Assembly: GCA_025808875.1 (NCBI GenBank)
Contig: CP075528.1
Location: 1,302,001-1,366,000, forward strand
DNA length: 64,000 bases
Source: Enhydrobacter sp.
GTDB lineage: Bacteria; Pseudomonadota; Alphaproteobacteria; Reyranellales; Reyranellaceae
Direction: 5' to 3'
The notes under the pieces: model-generated
What the model was told of the DNA's origin: nothing
Database searches by the model: none
Seen by the model: only the letters and a program-made list of their open reading frames with translations
In this document: piece after piece, positions 17,486 to 26,319 of the stretch
Layout: the number at the start of each line of letters is the position of its first letter
Position numbering within the stretch: the first letter of the stretch is position 1
Program-made: the position numbers and the translations under genes

Positions 17486-18766
17486 TCAGCGTGGAACGGA
17501 CGGCCTTCCCGGATGCGGCGGCAGGAAGGCGGTGAGCAGGCCCAACAATAGCAGGAAGGGCGTCACTTGGTAGACCGTCTCGATGCTGGTCAGGTCGGCG
17601 AGCTTGCCGAGCGCCGCCGCGCCGAGGCCGCCGAGACCGAACGAAAAGCCGAAGAACACGCCGGCCACCAGCCCGACCCGGCCGGGCAACAGCTCCTGCG
17701 CATAGACCAGGATGGCGGGGAACGCCGATGCCATCACCATCGCCACACCGACGGCCAGCACGCCCGTCCAGAACTGGTTGGCGTGGGGCAGCATCAGCGC
17801 GAAGGGCAGGGCGCCCAGGATCGAGAACCACATCACCGGGATGCGCCCGACACGGTCGCCGACCGCACCGCCGGCGAGCGTGCCCAGCACGATGCCGATC
17901 AGGAAGGCGAAGAGGTAGAACTGCGCCGTCTGCACCGACACGTCGAACTTCTCGATCATGTAGAACGTGAAATAGGAGCCCAGGCTCGCCTGGTAAACGT
18001 TCTTGGAGAACAGCAACATCACCAGGATGACGATCGCCAACATCACACGGCCGCGCGCCAGGCCATGCGAGGCTTGGGTCTCCGGCGTGGCCTTGCCGCG
18101 CGCTGGCGCCGCGGCGGTCGCGCGCCGGTCGCGGTACCACCCGCCGACCTGGAACAGCACGACCATCGCCACCAGCGCGGCGGCGCAGAACCACACCAGG
18201 CTGTGTTGGCCTCGCGGCACGACGATGAAGGCGGCGAGCAGCGGACCGGCCGCCTGGCCGAGATTGCCGCCGACCTGGAACAGCGATTGTGCGAGCCCGT
18301 AGCGACCGCCCGCCGCCATGCGCGCCACGCGCGAGGCTTCGGGATGGAAGACGGAGGAGCCCATGCCGATCATCGCCGCCGCCAGCAGGATCAGCGGATA
18401 GGTGTCGGCCTGGCTCATCAGCAGCAGGCCGGAGAGCGTAAAGCCCATGCCGACCGTCAGGGAGTAGGGCTGCGGGCGGCGGTCCGTATAGAGCCCGACC
18501 ACGGGCTGCAGCATCGAGGCGGTGAATTGGAAGGCGAGCGTGATCAGGCCGATCTGGCTGAACGACAGGCCGTGCGAGTCCTTCAGGATCGGATACAGCG
18601 CCGGAACCAGCGACTGCATCATGTCGTTCAGCAGGTGACAAAAGCTGAGCGAGAGGATGACGGCGAAGGTCGTGCGATTGGCCGAGGCCTGCAGGTTGGA
18701 GGGCGGTGCGGCGGGCTCGCGAATCGCCGTCGGGGCGGTTGCACCCGCCATCGTGTTGTCTGACAT
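17486..18766 (-). CDS. MFS transporter, fosmidomycin-resistance (Fsr) type
   Basis: 426 residues from the ATG at 18766, with twelve hydrophobic segments. The segment FCHLLNDMMQSLVPALYPILKD is characteristic of the Fsr/YajR-like MFS group, followed by the motif A-like loop GLYTDRRPQPYSL and GMGSSVFHPEASRVARMAAGGRYG. The second half begins after a charged loop near residue 215 and has a second cytoplasmic loop GGAVGDRVGRIPV. Family members export fosmidomycin or other small compounds. No strong ribosome-binding site is visible; a second Met four codons on is an alternative start. It is divergent from the MFS gene at 18877, sharing a 110-base spacer. Confidence 0.88.
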   Translation of the reverse strand: MSDNTMAGATAPTAIREPAAPPSNLQASANRTTFAVILSLSFCHLLNDMMQSLVPALYPILKDSHGLSFSQIGLITLAFQFTASMLQPVVGLYTDRRPQPYSLTVGMGFTLSGLLLMSQADTYPLILLAAAMIGMGSSVFHPEASRVARMAAGGRYGLAQSLFQVGGNLGQAAGPLLAAFIVVPRGQHSLVWFCAAALVAMVVLFQVGGWYRDRRATAAAPARGKATPETQASHGLARGRVMLAIVILVMLLFSKNVYQASLGSYFTFYMIEKFDVSVQTAQFYLFAFLIGIVLGTLAGGAVGDRVGRIPVMWFSILGALPFALMLPHANQFWTGVLAVGVAMVMASAFPAILVYAQELLPGRVGLVAGVFFGFSFGLGGLGAAALGKLADLTSIETVYQVTPFLLLLGLLTAFLPPHPGRPSVPR

Positions 18767-18876
18767 GGTAACAGTATAATAAGAGTCGGACGAAGGTTCG
18801 GCCACGGCCGGACTGCACGGCAGCGTTGCACCGGGCGAAATTGCTCCGGTGCGCGGCGTTCTCCTCGAGCCAGACC

Positions 18877-20316
18877 ATGACCTCCCGGCAGCCAAACACG
18901 ACGGACGTTCCCGCCCGACTCGACCGCCTGCCCTGGAGCCGCTTCCATGGGCTGGTCGTCGTTGCGCTCGGCATCACCTGGATCCTCGATGGCCTCGAGG
19001 TGACGATCGCGGGGACGGTGGCCGCCGCCCTGCAGAGCAGCCCCAGGCTGCAGTTCACCGCCGAGGAGGTCGGCCTCAGCGCCAGCGCCTATCTCGCCGG
19101 AGCCGTGCTGGGCTCGCTGTTCTTCGGTCATCTCACCGACCGGCTCGGCCGCAAGAAGCTGTTCAGCGTCACGCTCGGCGTCTACCTGGTGGCGACAGGC
19201 GCGACCGCGTTCTCGTGGGACTTCTGGAGCTTCGCCTTCTTCCGCTTCCTGACCGGTGCCGGGATCGGGGGCGAATATGCGGCGATCAACTCGGCGATCC
19301 AGGAGCTCATTCCGGCGCGGCTGCGCGGCCGCATCGACCTGGCGATCAACGGCAGCTTCTGGATCGGCGCGGCGGGGGGCGCTCTGATGTCGGTGTGGCT
19401 GCTCGATCCGGATCTGTTTGGGCCGGATCTCGGCTGGCGGCTGGCCTTCGCCTCCGGCGCGATCCTCGGCCTCTGCATCCTCTATCTGCGGCGCTTCCTG
19501 CCGGAAAGCCCGCGCTGGCTGATGATCCATGGCAAGGAGGGCGAGGCCCAGCGCGTGCTCGACGACATCGAGGCCAGGGTCGTCGCCAGCACGCGCGCCG
19601 AGCTGCCCGTGGCCGGGACTTCCCTGGCGCTCGGCGACCCGCATCGGTTCACACTCGCTTCGGTCGCCCGCACGCTGCTTCGGCACTATCCCGGCCGCAC
19701 GACCCTCGCCGTCGTGCTGATGGCGGCTCAGGCCTTCATCTACAACGCTATTTTCTTCACCTACGCGCTGATCCTGACCAAGTTCTACGGCGTGCCCGGC
19801 GATCGGGTCGGGCTCTACATCCTGCCCTTCGCCGCCGGCAACTTTCTGGGCCCGCTCTTGCTCGGGCCGCTGTTCGACACGATCGGCCGCAAGACCATGA
19901 TCGCGGCGACCTACGCGATCGCGGGCATCCTGCTCGCCGTGACGGGTTGGCTGTTTAACATCGGCGTGCTCGATGCCGTGACGCAGACCCTGATGTGGTG
20001 CGTCGTGTTCTTCTTCGCATCGGCTGCCGCGAGTGCCGCCTATCTCACCATCGGCGAGTGCTTCCCGCTCGAGATCAGGGCGTTGACCATCGCCCTGTTC
20101 TACGCCTTCGGCACGTTGCTGGGTGGCGTCGGCGGGCCGTGGCTGTTCGGCAGGCTGATCGAGCACGGCGACCGCGCCGAGATCATGTTCGGCTACCTTC
20201 TGGGGGCGGCGCTCATGCTGATTGCGGCGGGAGTGGAGATGGTGCTCGGCGTGAAGGCCGAGTGCAAACCGCTGGAGGACATCGCGCCGCCCTTGTCGGC
20301 CCGGCCGCGGGATTGA
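18877..20316 (+). CDS. MFS transporter, sugar/aromatic-acid porter family
   Basis: 479 residues. Features of the sugar porter/AAHS groups are clear: ITWILDGLEVTIAG in helix 1 with the membrane-buried Asp, FGHLTDRLGRKKLFSVTL (motif A), GIGGEYAAINSAIQELIPARLRGRID, and FLPESPRWLMIHGKEGEAQRVL at the centre. The second half repeats motif A as FDTIGRKTMIAATY. It has twelve hydrophobic segments and is full length. The likely substrate is an organic or aromatic acid, or a sugar, taken up with protons. An in-frame ATG at 18826 would add 17 residues of poor coding character, so the start at 18877 is preferred. Confidence 0.88.
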   Translation: MTSRQPNTTDVPARLDRLPWSRFHGLVVVALGITWILDGLEVTIAGTVAAALQSSPRLQFTAEEVGLSASAYLAGAVLGSLFFGHLTDRLGRKKLFSVTLGVYLVATGATAFSWDFWSFAFFRFLTGAGIGGEYAAINSAIQELIPARLRGRIDLAINGSFWIGAAGGALMSVWLLDPDLFGPDLGWRLAFASGAILGLCILYLRRFLPESPRWLMIHGKEGEAQRVLDDIEARVVASTRAELPVAGTSLALGDPHRFTLASVARTLLRHYPGRTTLAVVLMAAQAFIYNAIFFTYALILTKFYGVPGDRVGLYILPFAAGNFLGPLLLGPLFDTIGRKTMIAATYAIAGILLAVTGWLFNIGVLDAVTQTLMWCVVFFFASAAASAAYLTIGECFPLEIRALTIALFYAFGTLLGGVGGPWLFGRLIEHGDRAEIMFGYLLGAALMLIAAGVEMVLGVKAECKPLEDIAPPLSARPRD

Positions 20317-20463
20317 TCCTCCGGGGGTCTTTGACGGTCGGCGTCGCGATCTCTACTGGACAAATCGTATGGAATATCGTACGAGCACCTCGCGGACGGC
20401 GAAAGCCCTCAATGGTCGCCTATCTTGCCGTGCCACAGAAAATGGAGAATTCACATTATTTGT

Positions 20464-20500
20464 ACAGTTTCGGCAGTTCCTGCAGTTTCTGCAGCGGGTT
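20464..20500. repeat. 9-bp-period tandem repeat in the MFS-GST spacer
   Basis: Four imperfect units of nine bases, of the form CAGTTTCGG / CAGTTCCTG / CAGTTTCTG / CAGCGGGTT. On the other strand these read as G-A-A-A-C-T-containing units, resembling the GGAAAT/GGAAAC units at 37231-37290 and 37390-37420. The rest of the 209-base spacer (20317-20525) shows no gene. It includes a pair ATCGTATG / ATCGTACG around 20366-20385 that could be an operator half-site pair. Confidence 0.6.
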
Positions 20501-20525
20501 TGAGCCGGTTTCCGGCGGCGAGCGG

Positions 20526-21251
20526 CTAGGCCGGCACGGGCCGGGCGCGCTGGTTGTAGAGCATCTTGCGGATACGGGCCTGTTCCTCGGGGGGCAGCTT
20601 GGTGTTGTCGACCGACAAGTCGGCACCGACGGTCATGCCCTTCTGCACGGCCGGCCGGGCGCCGAGCTCTTCGAACCAGCGTTTGAAGTGCTTGAAGTCC
20701 TCAATGTCCTGGCCCTGGAATTTCCAGTTGATGGTCCACGGGTAGCAGATCATGTCGGCGATCGTGTACTGGTCGCCCGCCAGGTACCTGTGCTTGTGGA
20801 GCCGGTTGTTGAGCACGCCGTAGAGGCGGTTCACCTCGTCGGTGAAGCGGCGGATGGCGTAGGTCTGGTCACCGTGCTCCTTCTGGTCGACACGGCGGAA
20901 ATGGCCGCACTCGCCCGACTTGGGCCCCTGGTTGGCCATCTGCCAGATCACCCACTGATTGACGTCGTAACGGGCGCGCAGGTCCTGCGGGTAGAACTTC
21001 CCGGCCTTCTCGGCGATGTACATCATGATGGCGCCCGACTCGAAGACCACGATCGGCGCGCCGCCGCCTTTGGGTTCGCGATCGACCATCACCGGCATGC
21101 GGTGATTGGGATTCATCTCCAGGAACTCCTTCGAGAACTGGTCGCCGCGCCCGATGTTCACCGGCACGATCTTGTAGGGCATGCCGCATTCCTCGAGCAG
21201 GATGGTGACCTTCTTGCCGTTGGGAGTCGGCCAGTAGTGCAGATCGATCAT
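20526..21251 (-). CDS. Glutathione S-transferase, YfcG/Nu-class-like
   Basis: 241 residues. The N-terminal thioredoxin-fold domain starts IDLHYWPTPNGKKVTILLEECG, with TPNG (Thr-Pro-Asn) typical of the Nu-class/YfcG and Ure2-like enzymes, and has the cis-Pro RMPVMV and the glutathione-binding ES in VVFESGAIMMYIAEK. The alpha-helical C-terminal domain includes the N-capping motif region YTIADMICYPW. Such enzymes show disulphide reductase and peroxidase activities with glutathione. It is a single gene, 99 bases from the divergently transcribed cyclase gene. Confidence 0.92.
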   Translation of the reverse strand: MIDLHYWPTPNGKKVTILLEECGMPYKIVPVNIGRGDQFSKEFLEMNPNHRMPVMVDREPKGGGAPIVVFESGAIMMYIAEKAGKFYPQDLRARYDVNQWVIWQMANQGPKSGECGHFRRVDQKEHGDQTYAIRRFTDEVNRLYGVLNNRLHKHRYLAGDQYTIADMICYPWTINWKFQGQDIEDFKHFKRWFEELGARPAVQKGMTVGADLSVDNTKLPPEEQARIRKMLYNQRARPVPA

Positions 21252-21350
21252 GGATGTTCCTTCCGTCTGCCGACCTTATCGAGCCCACCAGGCCGGCAAC
21301 AGCAACAAAACGTGATGGGCACATGAGCCGGACGAGGGTAACTTGGATTG

Positions 21351-22757
21351 ATGGGCGAGGCTGAGTCCCTGTTTGCGGTCCTGCGGCAGTCGGCTGACCC
21401 CCACGCCGTGGCAGCCATAGAACGTGTGGTGCGAGAGGCACCGGACGTTGAGCTTTGCCGCATCAACGTCGTTGCCTTTTCCAAGCGCTACCAGCTCGAC
21501 GAGGACAAGGCGCTTGGCGCGTTTCTCCATGCCGCGCGCTTGGGCCTGTTCGAGCTTGCCTGGAATGTACTCTGCCCGGGTTGCGGTGGTGTGCTCGACA
21601 CCAGCGCCTCGCTCAAGACGCTGCGTCGCGAACAGTACAATTGCGCGCTTTGCGCCGAGGGATACGAACCCACGCTCGATGAAATGGTGGAGGTCACCTT
21701 CACTGTCAGCCCGCGCGTGCGCCGCATCGCCGCGCATTCCCCTCACGAGCTGTCCTTCAAGGAATACAATCGACAGATATTTTTGGGTTCGGGCCTCGAT
21801 CTGCCCGAGGATTTTGCGGAGATCATGGATCGCATCACGCTGGAGGCCGTCGAGCTGCCACCCGGCGAGAAGGCTTTGGTCTCGACGCAGCTGCCGGCAG
21901 AGTTCGTGATCGTCTTCGAGCCGGTAACGCATGCGGCACATTTCATCGACGTCAAGGGCGAGCCGACTAGCGAGCGACGCAGCATGACGATCGTCTACAA
22001 CAACGTGAGGGCACCGACCGGCACGACGGAAATGCGGCCAGGTCCGGTGCGCATCTCTTTCGAGAACCGCACCGGAGAACGCGTGCTGCCTGGAATCTGG
22101 GTGGCAGGCGACGACCTGCATGGTCTGATGGCTCGGCGTCGCCCGTTCGTCACGGCAAAGCGCTTGCTGACGAGCCAGACCTTCCGGGACATCTATCGCA
22201 CCGACACGCTCGACGTCGACCAGCGACTCAAGATCACCAGCCTGACTTTCCTGTTCACCGATCTTAAGGGCTCGACGGAGCTCTACGAACGTGTGGGGGA
22301 TCTGATCGCCTTCGACCTCGTACAGAGTCACTTCAAGGTGCTTAACGAAATCGTGGCAGCGGAGACGGGAGCCGTGGTGAAGACGATCGGTGATGCCGTC
22401 ATGGCGACCTTCCCGACACCGGGACGCGCCATGGCCGCTGCGCTACGCATGCGCGAGGCGATGGCCAGCTTGAATCGCAGCCGAGGCAGCGAGGACCTGC
22501 TGCTCAAGATCGGCATCCACGAGGGGCCCTGCCTCGCCGTCAATCTCAACGATCGCCAGGACTATTTCGGTCAGACGGTGAACATCGCCTCGCGCGTCCA
22601 GGGTCTTGCGGCGTCGCGCTCGATCCTGACGACGGCGCCCGTCATTCAGCACTCCGAAACCGCTGCCATCCTCATCGCACGAGGCCTCCAGCCCGTTGCC
22701 CAGCAACGGTCGGTCCGCGGAATGACGGACGATATCACGATCTACGAGATTCCATGA
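21351..22757 (+). CDS. Zinc-ribbon/DUF5939-type protein with class III nucleotide cyclase domain
   Basis: 468 residues. The N-terminal two-thirds holds a CPGCGG...CALCAEG four-Cys zinc ribbon (about residues 75-105) and a beta-rich region similar to DUF5939 found N-terminal to some cyclases. The C-terminal class III adenylate/guanylate cyclase domain (about 297-465) shows the metal-binding Asp in FLFTDLKGSTELYE, the second Asp in KTIGDAVMATF and Asn/Arg in FGQTVNIASRVQG. The key catalytic positions are therefore present. It probably makes cAMP or cGMP; no transmembrane segment is seen, so it is likely cytosolic. The ATG at 21351 directly follows a TTG in frame. Confidence 0.87.
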   Translation: MGEAESLFAVLRQSADPHAVAAIERVVREAPDVELCRINVVAFSKRYQLDEDKALGAFLHAARLGLFELAWNVLCPGCGGVLDTSASLKTLRREQYNCALCAEGYEPTLDEMVEVTFTVSPRVRRIAAHSPHELSFKEYNRQIFLGSGLDLPEDFAEIMDRITLEAVELPPGEKALVSTQLPAEFVIVFEPVTHAAHFIDVKGEPTSERRSMTIVYNNVRAPTGTTEMRPGPVRISFENRTGERVLPGIWVAGDDLHGLMARRRPFVTAKRLLTSQTFRDIYRTDTLDVDQRLKITSLTFLFTDLKGSTELYERVGDLIAFDLVQSHFKVLNEIVAAETGAVVKTIGDAVMATFPTPGRAMAAALRMREAMASLNRSRGSEDLLLKIGIHEGPCLAVNLNDRQDYFGQTVNIASRVQGLAASRSILTTAPVIQHSETAAILIARGLQPVAQQRSVRGMTDDITIYEIP

Positions 22758-22769
22758 CACTGGCGGGCG

Positions 22770-25100
22770 ATGCAGGGCCTTCGACCGATGGATGAGAGGC
22801 AGGTCGGCCGTTCGGTCCGCCGTCGCGAGGACCGACGCTTTCTGCTGGGCCAGGGACGCTACGTGGCGGATATCGACTTCGAGCGCCAACTCCATGGTCA
22901 CGTCGTGCGCTCTCCGCACGCCCACGCGCTGATCCGCGGCATCGGCGTGGGCGAGGCCGCCGCGCTGCCGGGAGTGATGGGCGTTTTCACCGCTGCCGAC
23001 CTGGCGGCCGACGGACTGGGGCCGATGCCGTGCATGGCCGCGGTCAAGCCCCTGATCGTGCCGCCGCGGCACGCCTTGGCGCAGGGCCGGGTGCGCCATG
23101 TCGGCGATCCCGTGGCCTTCGTCGTCGCCGACACGGCGAACGCCGCACGCGATGCGGCCGACCTGGTCGAAGTCGACTACGAGACGCTGCCGTCGGTCAT
23201 CGGCGGACGCGCCGCGCTCGCCGCGGGGGCGCCGACGATCTGGGAGGAGGCGCCCGGCAACCTCGCCTTTCACGCCCAACGCGGCGATCCCGCGGCCGTG
23301 GCCACGGCAATGGCCGGGGCCGCGCATGTCGTCGAGCTCGACGTCCTCAACAATCGCGTCGTGGTGGCGCCACTCGAGCCACGGGCGGGGATCGCCACCT
23401 ACGACGTCGCGTCCGACACGATGGAACTGCTCCTGACGGGGCAGGGACTGCACGGAATCCGTCGGCAGCTCGCCGAGTTCGTCTTCAAGCTTCCGCCTGA
23501 ACGTATCCAGCTCAAGGCACCCGACGTCGGCGGCGGCTTCGGCATGAAGAACTTCCTCTATCCCGAATGGATCCTGCTGCTGTGGGCGGCCCGGCACCTA
23601 CGCCGTCCGGTGAAGTGGGTGGCCGAGCGTGCCGAGGAGTTCGTTGCCGGCACGCAGGGACGCGACATCGCGGCCAAGGCACGGCTCGGCCTCGACGGCA
23701 CAGGCCGAATCCTCGCCCTCGACGTTGCCATGGTCGCCGACATGGGCGCCTACCTCTCGGGCAATGGACCCGGCGCGTCGGTGGTGGCGGCATCGACGGC
23801 GCAGGGCGGCGTCTACGACGTACCGGCCATTGCCGTCGATGTGCGCGGAGCCTTTACCAACTCCACGCCGGTCGATGCCTATCGTGGCGCCGGCAAGCCG
23901 GAGGCCAACTACATCATCGAATGCGCCATCGAGGCGGCGGCTCGGCAGCTCGGTCGCGATCCCGCCGAGTTGCGACGGCAGAATTTGATCCGCACGTTCC
24001 CCCACAAGACCGCCCTCGGCATCGTCACCCTGGATTCGGGGGGCTTCGTCGACAACCTCGATGCGGCAGTGAAGCGCGCCCGCACCGACTCCTTCGATGC
24101 GCGGCGCAGGGCGGCGCGCGACCGCGGCAGGCTGCGCGGCCTCGGCCTCGCCTGCTTCCTCGAAACCTCGCGCGGTGCGCCGAATGAGGGAGCCGAGGTC
24201 GTGCTCGAGCCGGACGGCGCGGTCGTGATCGCCGTCGGCACCGAGTCCAACGGCCAGGGCCACGAGACGAGCTTCGCGCAGATTGCCGCCGATCGCCTCG
24301 GCTTGCCGATCGAGCGCTTCCGCTACGTCCAGGCCGACACGCGGCTGGTGCGGACCGGCGCGGGACATGGCGGCGCGCGATCGATGCACATGGGCGGGGC
24401 GGCGCTGGTGAAGGCGATCGATGCGGTGCTGGCAAAGGCGCGAGTGCTGGCGGCACACCTCTTGCAGGCTTCGCCGGAGAAACTCCGGTTCGACCAGGGA
24501 CGCTTCACCGTGCGCGACAGCGAACGCAGCATCGATCTTTCGGCTCTCGCCAGATCGGCCGGCGATCCGGCCAACCTGCCGCAAGGCCTGGAGCCTGGTC
24601 TCGGCGCGCACGTCTACAACGTTACCGACGCCTTCACTTTCCCGAGCGGCTGCCACGTCGCCGAGGTCGAGATCGATCCCGAGACCGGAGCGGTCGCGCT
24701 CGAACGCTACACCGCCGTCGACGACTACGGCCGTCTCATCAATCCCATGCTGACGGAGGGCCAGGTCCAGGGTGGGGTGGCACAGGGCATCGGCCAGGCG
24801 ATGCTGGAGCATACCGTCTTCGATCCTGCGTCGGGCCAATTGCTCAGCGGGTCGTTCATGGACTACGCGCTGCCACGGGCCGACGATCTTCCCTTCTTCG
24901 ACATCGAACTGATCGAGCGTCCAACCCTGGCCAATCCGCTCGGCGTCAAGGGCTCCGGGCAAGCGGGCAGCATTGCGGCGCCCCAGACCGTGATGGCGGC
25001 GATTCTCGATGCATTGCACGGTGCCGGCGTCGGCTCGTTCGACATGCCGGCAACGCCCGAGCGCGTGTGGCGGGCACTGCGGGAGGCGCGGCATGCCTAG
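22770..25100 (+). CDS. Xanthine/CO-dehydrogenase-family molybdopterin-binding large subunit
   Basis: 776 residues. The N-terminal Ald_Xan_dh_C domain (RVGRSVRRREDRRFLLGQGRYVADI style start, then HAHALIRGI) is followed by the molybdopterin-binding domain with GGGFGMKNFLYPEW, DAYRGAGKPEANYIIE near 370, GQGHETSFAQIAADRLG, and the C-terminal YGRLINPMLTEGQVQGGVAQGIGQ. It has AYRGAGKP, not the Cu-binding AYRCSFR, so it is not a true CO dehydrogenase. In the last motif VKGSGQAGS the usual catalytic Glu is Gln (residue 731). The FeS and FAD subunits are not adjacent. An alternative start is the ATG at 22788. It overlaps the M20 hydrolase gene by 8 bases. Confidence 0.9.
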   Translation: MQGLRPMDERQVGRSVRRREDRRFLLGQGRYVADIDFERQLHGHVVRSPHAHALIRGIGVGEAAALPGVMGVFTAADLAADGLGPMPCMAAVKPLIVPPRHALAQGRVRHVGDPVAFVVADTANAARDAADLVEVDYETLPSVIGGRAALAAGAPTIWEEAPGNLAFHAQRGDPAAVATAMAGAAHVVELDVLNNRVVVAPLEPRAGIATYDVASDTMELLLTGQGLHGIRRQLAEFVFKLPPERIQLKAPDVGGGFGMKNFLYPEWILLLWAARHLRRPVKWVAERAEEFVAGTQGRDIAAKARLGLDGTGRILALDVAMVADMGAYLSGNGPGASVVAASTAQGGVYDVPAIAVDVRGAFTNSTPVDAYRGAGKPEANYIIECAIEAAARQLGRDPAELRRQNLIRTFPHKTALGIVTLDSGGFVDNLDAAVKRARTDSFDARRRAARDRGRLRGLGLACFLETSRGAPNEGAEVVLEPDGAVVIAVGTESNGQGHETSFAQIAADRLGLPIERFRYVQADTRLVRTGAGHGGARSMHMGGAALVKAIDAVLAKARVLAAHLLQASPEKLRFDQGRFTVRDSERSIDLSALARSAGDPANLPQGLEPGLGAHVYNVTDAFTFPSGCHVAEVEIDPETGAVALERYTAVDDYGRLINPMLTEGQVQGGVAQGIGQAMLEHTVFDPASGQLLSGSFMDYALPRADDLPFFDIELIERPTLANPLGVKGSGQAGSIAAPQTVMAAILDALHGAGVGSFDMPATPERVWRALREARHA

Positions 25101-26319
25101 GATCGATGGCGAACGGCTGCTGGGCGACCTGCGCCGCATCGCCGAGTTCGGCCGCTACGAGACGGGCGTGCATCGTCCGCATCTTTCGCCGCAGGATATC
25201 GAGAGCCGGCACTGGCTCGCGGCCCGCATGAAGGACGCGGGACTGGAGCCGGTTATCGATGGCGTCGGCAACGTGATCGGCCGCAGCCCCAGGAGCGGAC
25301 CACGGCTCCTGATCGGATCGCACACCGATACCCAGCCGCGCGGCGGCTGGCTCGACGGCGTCATGGGCGTGATCTACGGACTCGAAGTGGCGCGTGCGTT
25401 GGCCGAGGATCGGTCGACCGCGCATCTTGCCGTCGATGTCGCCTCGTGGGCCGACGAGGAGGGCCACTGGGGCGGCATGATCGGCAGCAAGTCCTTCATC
25501 GGCCGGATCGGCGAGGAGGACATCGACCAGGCGCGCCATCGCGACGACGGCACGGCGATGCGCGACGCCCTGAAGGCCGCGGGCCTCGGCGACGCGCCGC
25601 GCGTCACGCTCGAGGACGGCCGCTACCGCTGCTACCTCGAGGCGCATATCGAGCAGGGCGGCGTGCTCGAGATGACCGGCAAGCGCGTCGGCGTGGTGAC
25701 GGCTATCGTTGGCATCTTCCAGTATCGGCTCATCTTCGGCGGGGTTCAGAACCACGCCGGCACGACGCCCATGCCGATCCGCAAGGACGCGGGCGTCGCC
25801 ATGATGCGGCTCTATAACGACGTGATGGCGAGATTTCCCGCCGTCGCCGGTCCGCGCAGCGTGTGGACCGTGGGCAAGATGGCGGTCGAGCCCGGGGCAC
25901 CGGCGATCATTCCGGGCCGGGCCGAGATGGTCCTGCAGTTCCGCGATGCCGACGTGGCGATTCTCGATGCGATGGAGGCGACGCTGCAGGAGATCGTCGC
26001 GGCACACGCCCGGGCCGGCCCCTGCACGGTCACGTGCGAGACGCTGACTCGCATGATGCCGAGCGTGATGGACGAGCGCCTGCTCGATGCGCTCGACGCG
26101 GCGGCCGAGACGCAAGCGCCGGGACAGCACATGCGCATGCCCTCCGGCGCGGGCCACGACGCCCAGATCCTCGCGCTCAGGCTGCCGTCGGCCATGATGT
26201 TCGTGCCGTCGATCGGCGGCATCTCGCACCACTTCACCGAGAACACGGCGGATGCAGACATCGTGCTCGGCTGTCAGGTGTTCGCCGATGCCGTGGCGAG
26301 GATCCTGAAGGGCAACTAG
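25093..26319 (+). CDS. M20-family amidohydrolase (allantoate / N-carbamoyl-amino-acid hydrolase type)
   Basis: 408 residues. Metal-ligand motifs of the M20 ureidohydrolase group are in order: LIGSHTDTQPRGGWLDGVMGV, WADEEGHWGGMIGSKSF, LEAHIEQGGVLE and the C-terminal GISHHFTENTADADI, with PSGAGHDAQ before it. The dimerisation/lid domain contains NHAGTTPMPIRKDA, typical of allantoate amidohydrolase and L-N-carbamoylase. It cleaves a ureido or carbamoyl bond, releasing ammonia and CO2. The 8-base overlap with the xanthine-dehydrogenase-like gene suggests a joint role in purine or other N-heterocycle breakdown (inference). Its stop overlaps the convergent DUF3175 gene by 4 bases. Confidence 0.9.
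   Translation: MPRIDGERLLGDLRRIAEFGRYETGVHRPHLSPQDIESRHWLAARMKDAGLEPVIDGVGNVIGRSPRSGPRLLIGSHTDTQPRGGWLDGVMGVIYGLEVARALAEDRSTAHLAVDVASWADEEGHWGGMIGSKSFIGRIGEEDIDQARHRDDGTAMRDALKAAGLGDAPRVTLEDGRYRCYLEAHIEQGGVLEMTGKRVGVVTAIVGIFQYRLIFGGVQNHAGTTPMPIRKDAGVAMMRLYNDVMARFPAVAGPRSVWTVGKMAVEPGAPAIIPGRAEMVLQFRDADVAILDAMEATLQEIVAAHARAGPCTVTCETLTRMMPSVMDERLLDALDAAAETQAPGQHMRMPSGAGHDAQILALRLPSAMMFVPSIGGISHHFTENTADADIVLGCQVFADAVARILKGN

Noticed and set aside
16884..19058. A 724-codon minus-strand open frame spanning the VOC and MFS genes
   Set aside because: It runs out of frame through two genes with clear family motifs and is Arg/Ala-rich without domains.
18628..20166. A 512-codon minus-strand open frame opposite the plus-strand MFS gene
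   Set aside because: The plus-strand gene has complete MFS motifs; the opposite frame is Glu/Arg/Gln-rich shadow sequence.
22993..25100. Aerobic CO dehydrogenase large subunit (CoxL)
   Set aside because: The copper-binding AYRCSFR loop is absent (AYRGAGKP instead), and no coxS or coxM is adjacent.
23512..25139. Minus-strand frames opposite the molybdopterin subunit gene
   Set aside because: They are antisense to a conserved gene and show no family motifs.
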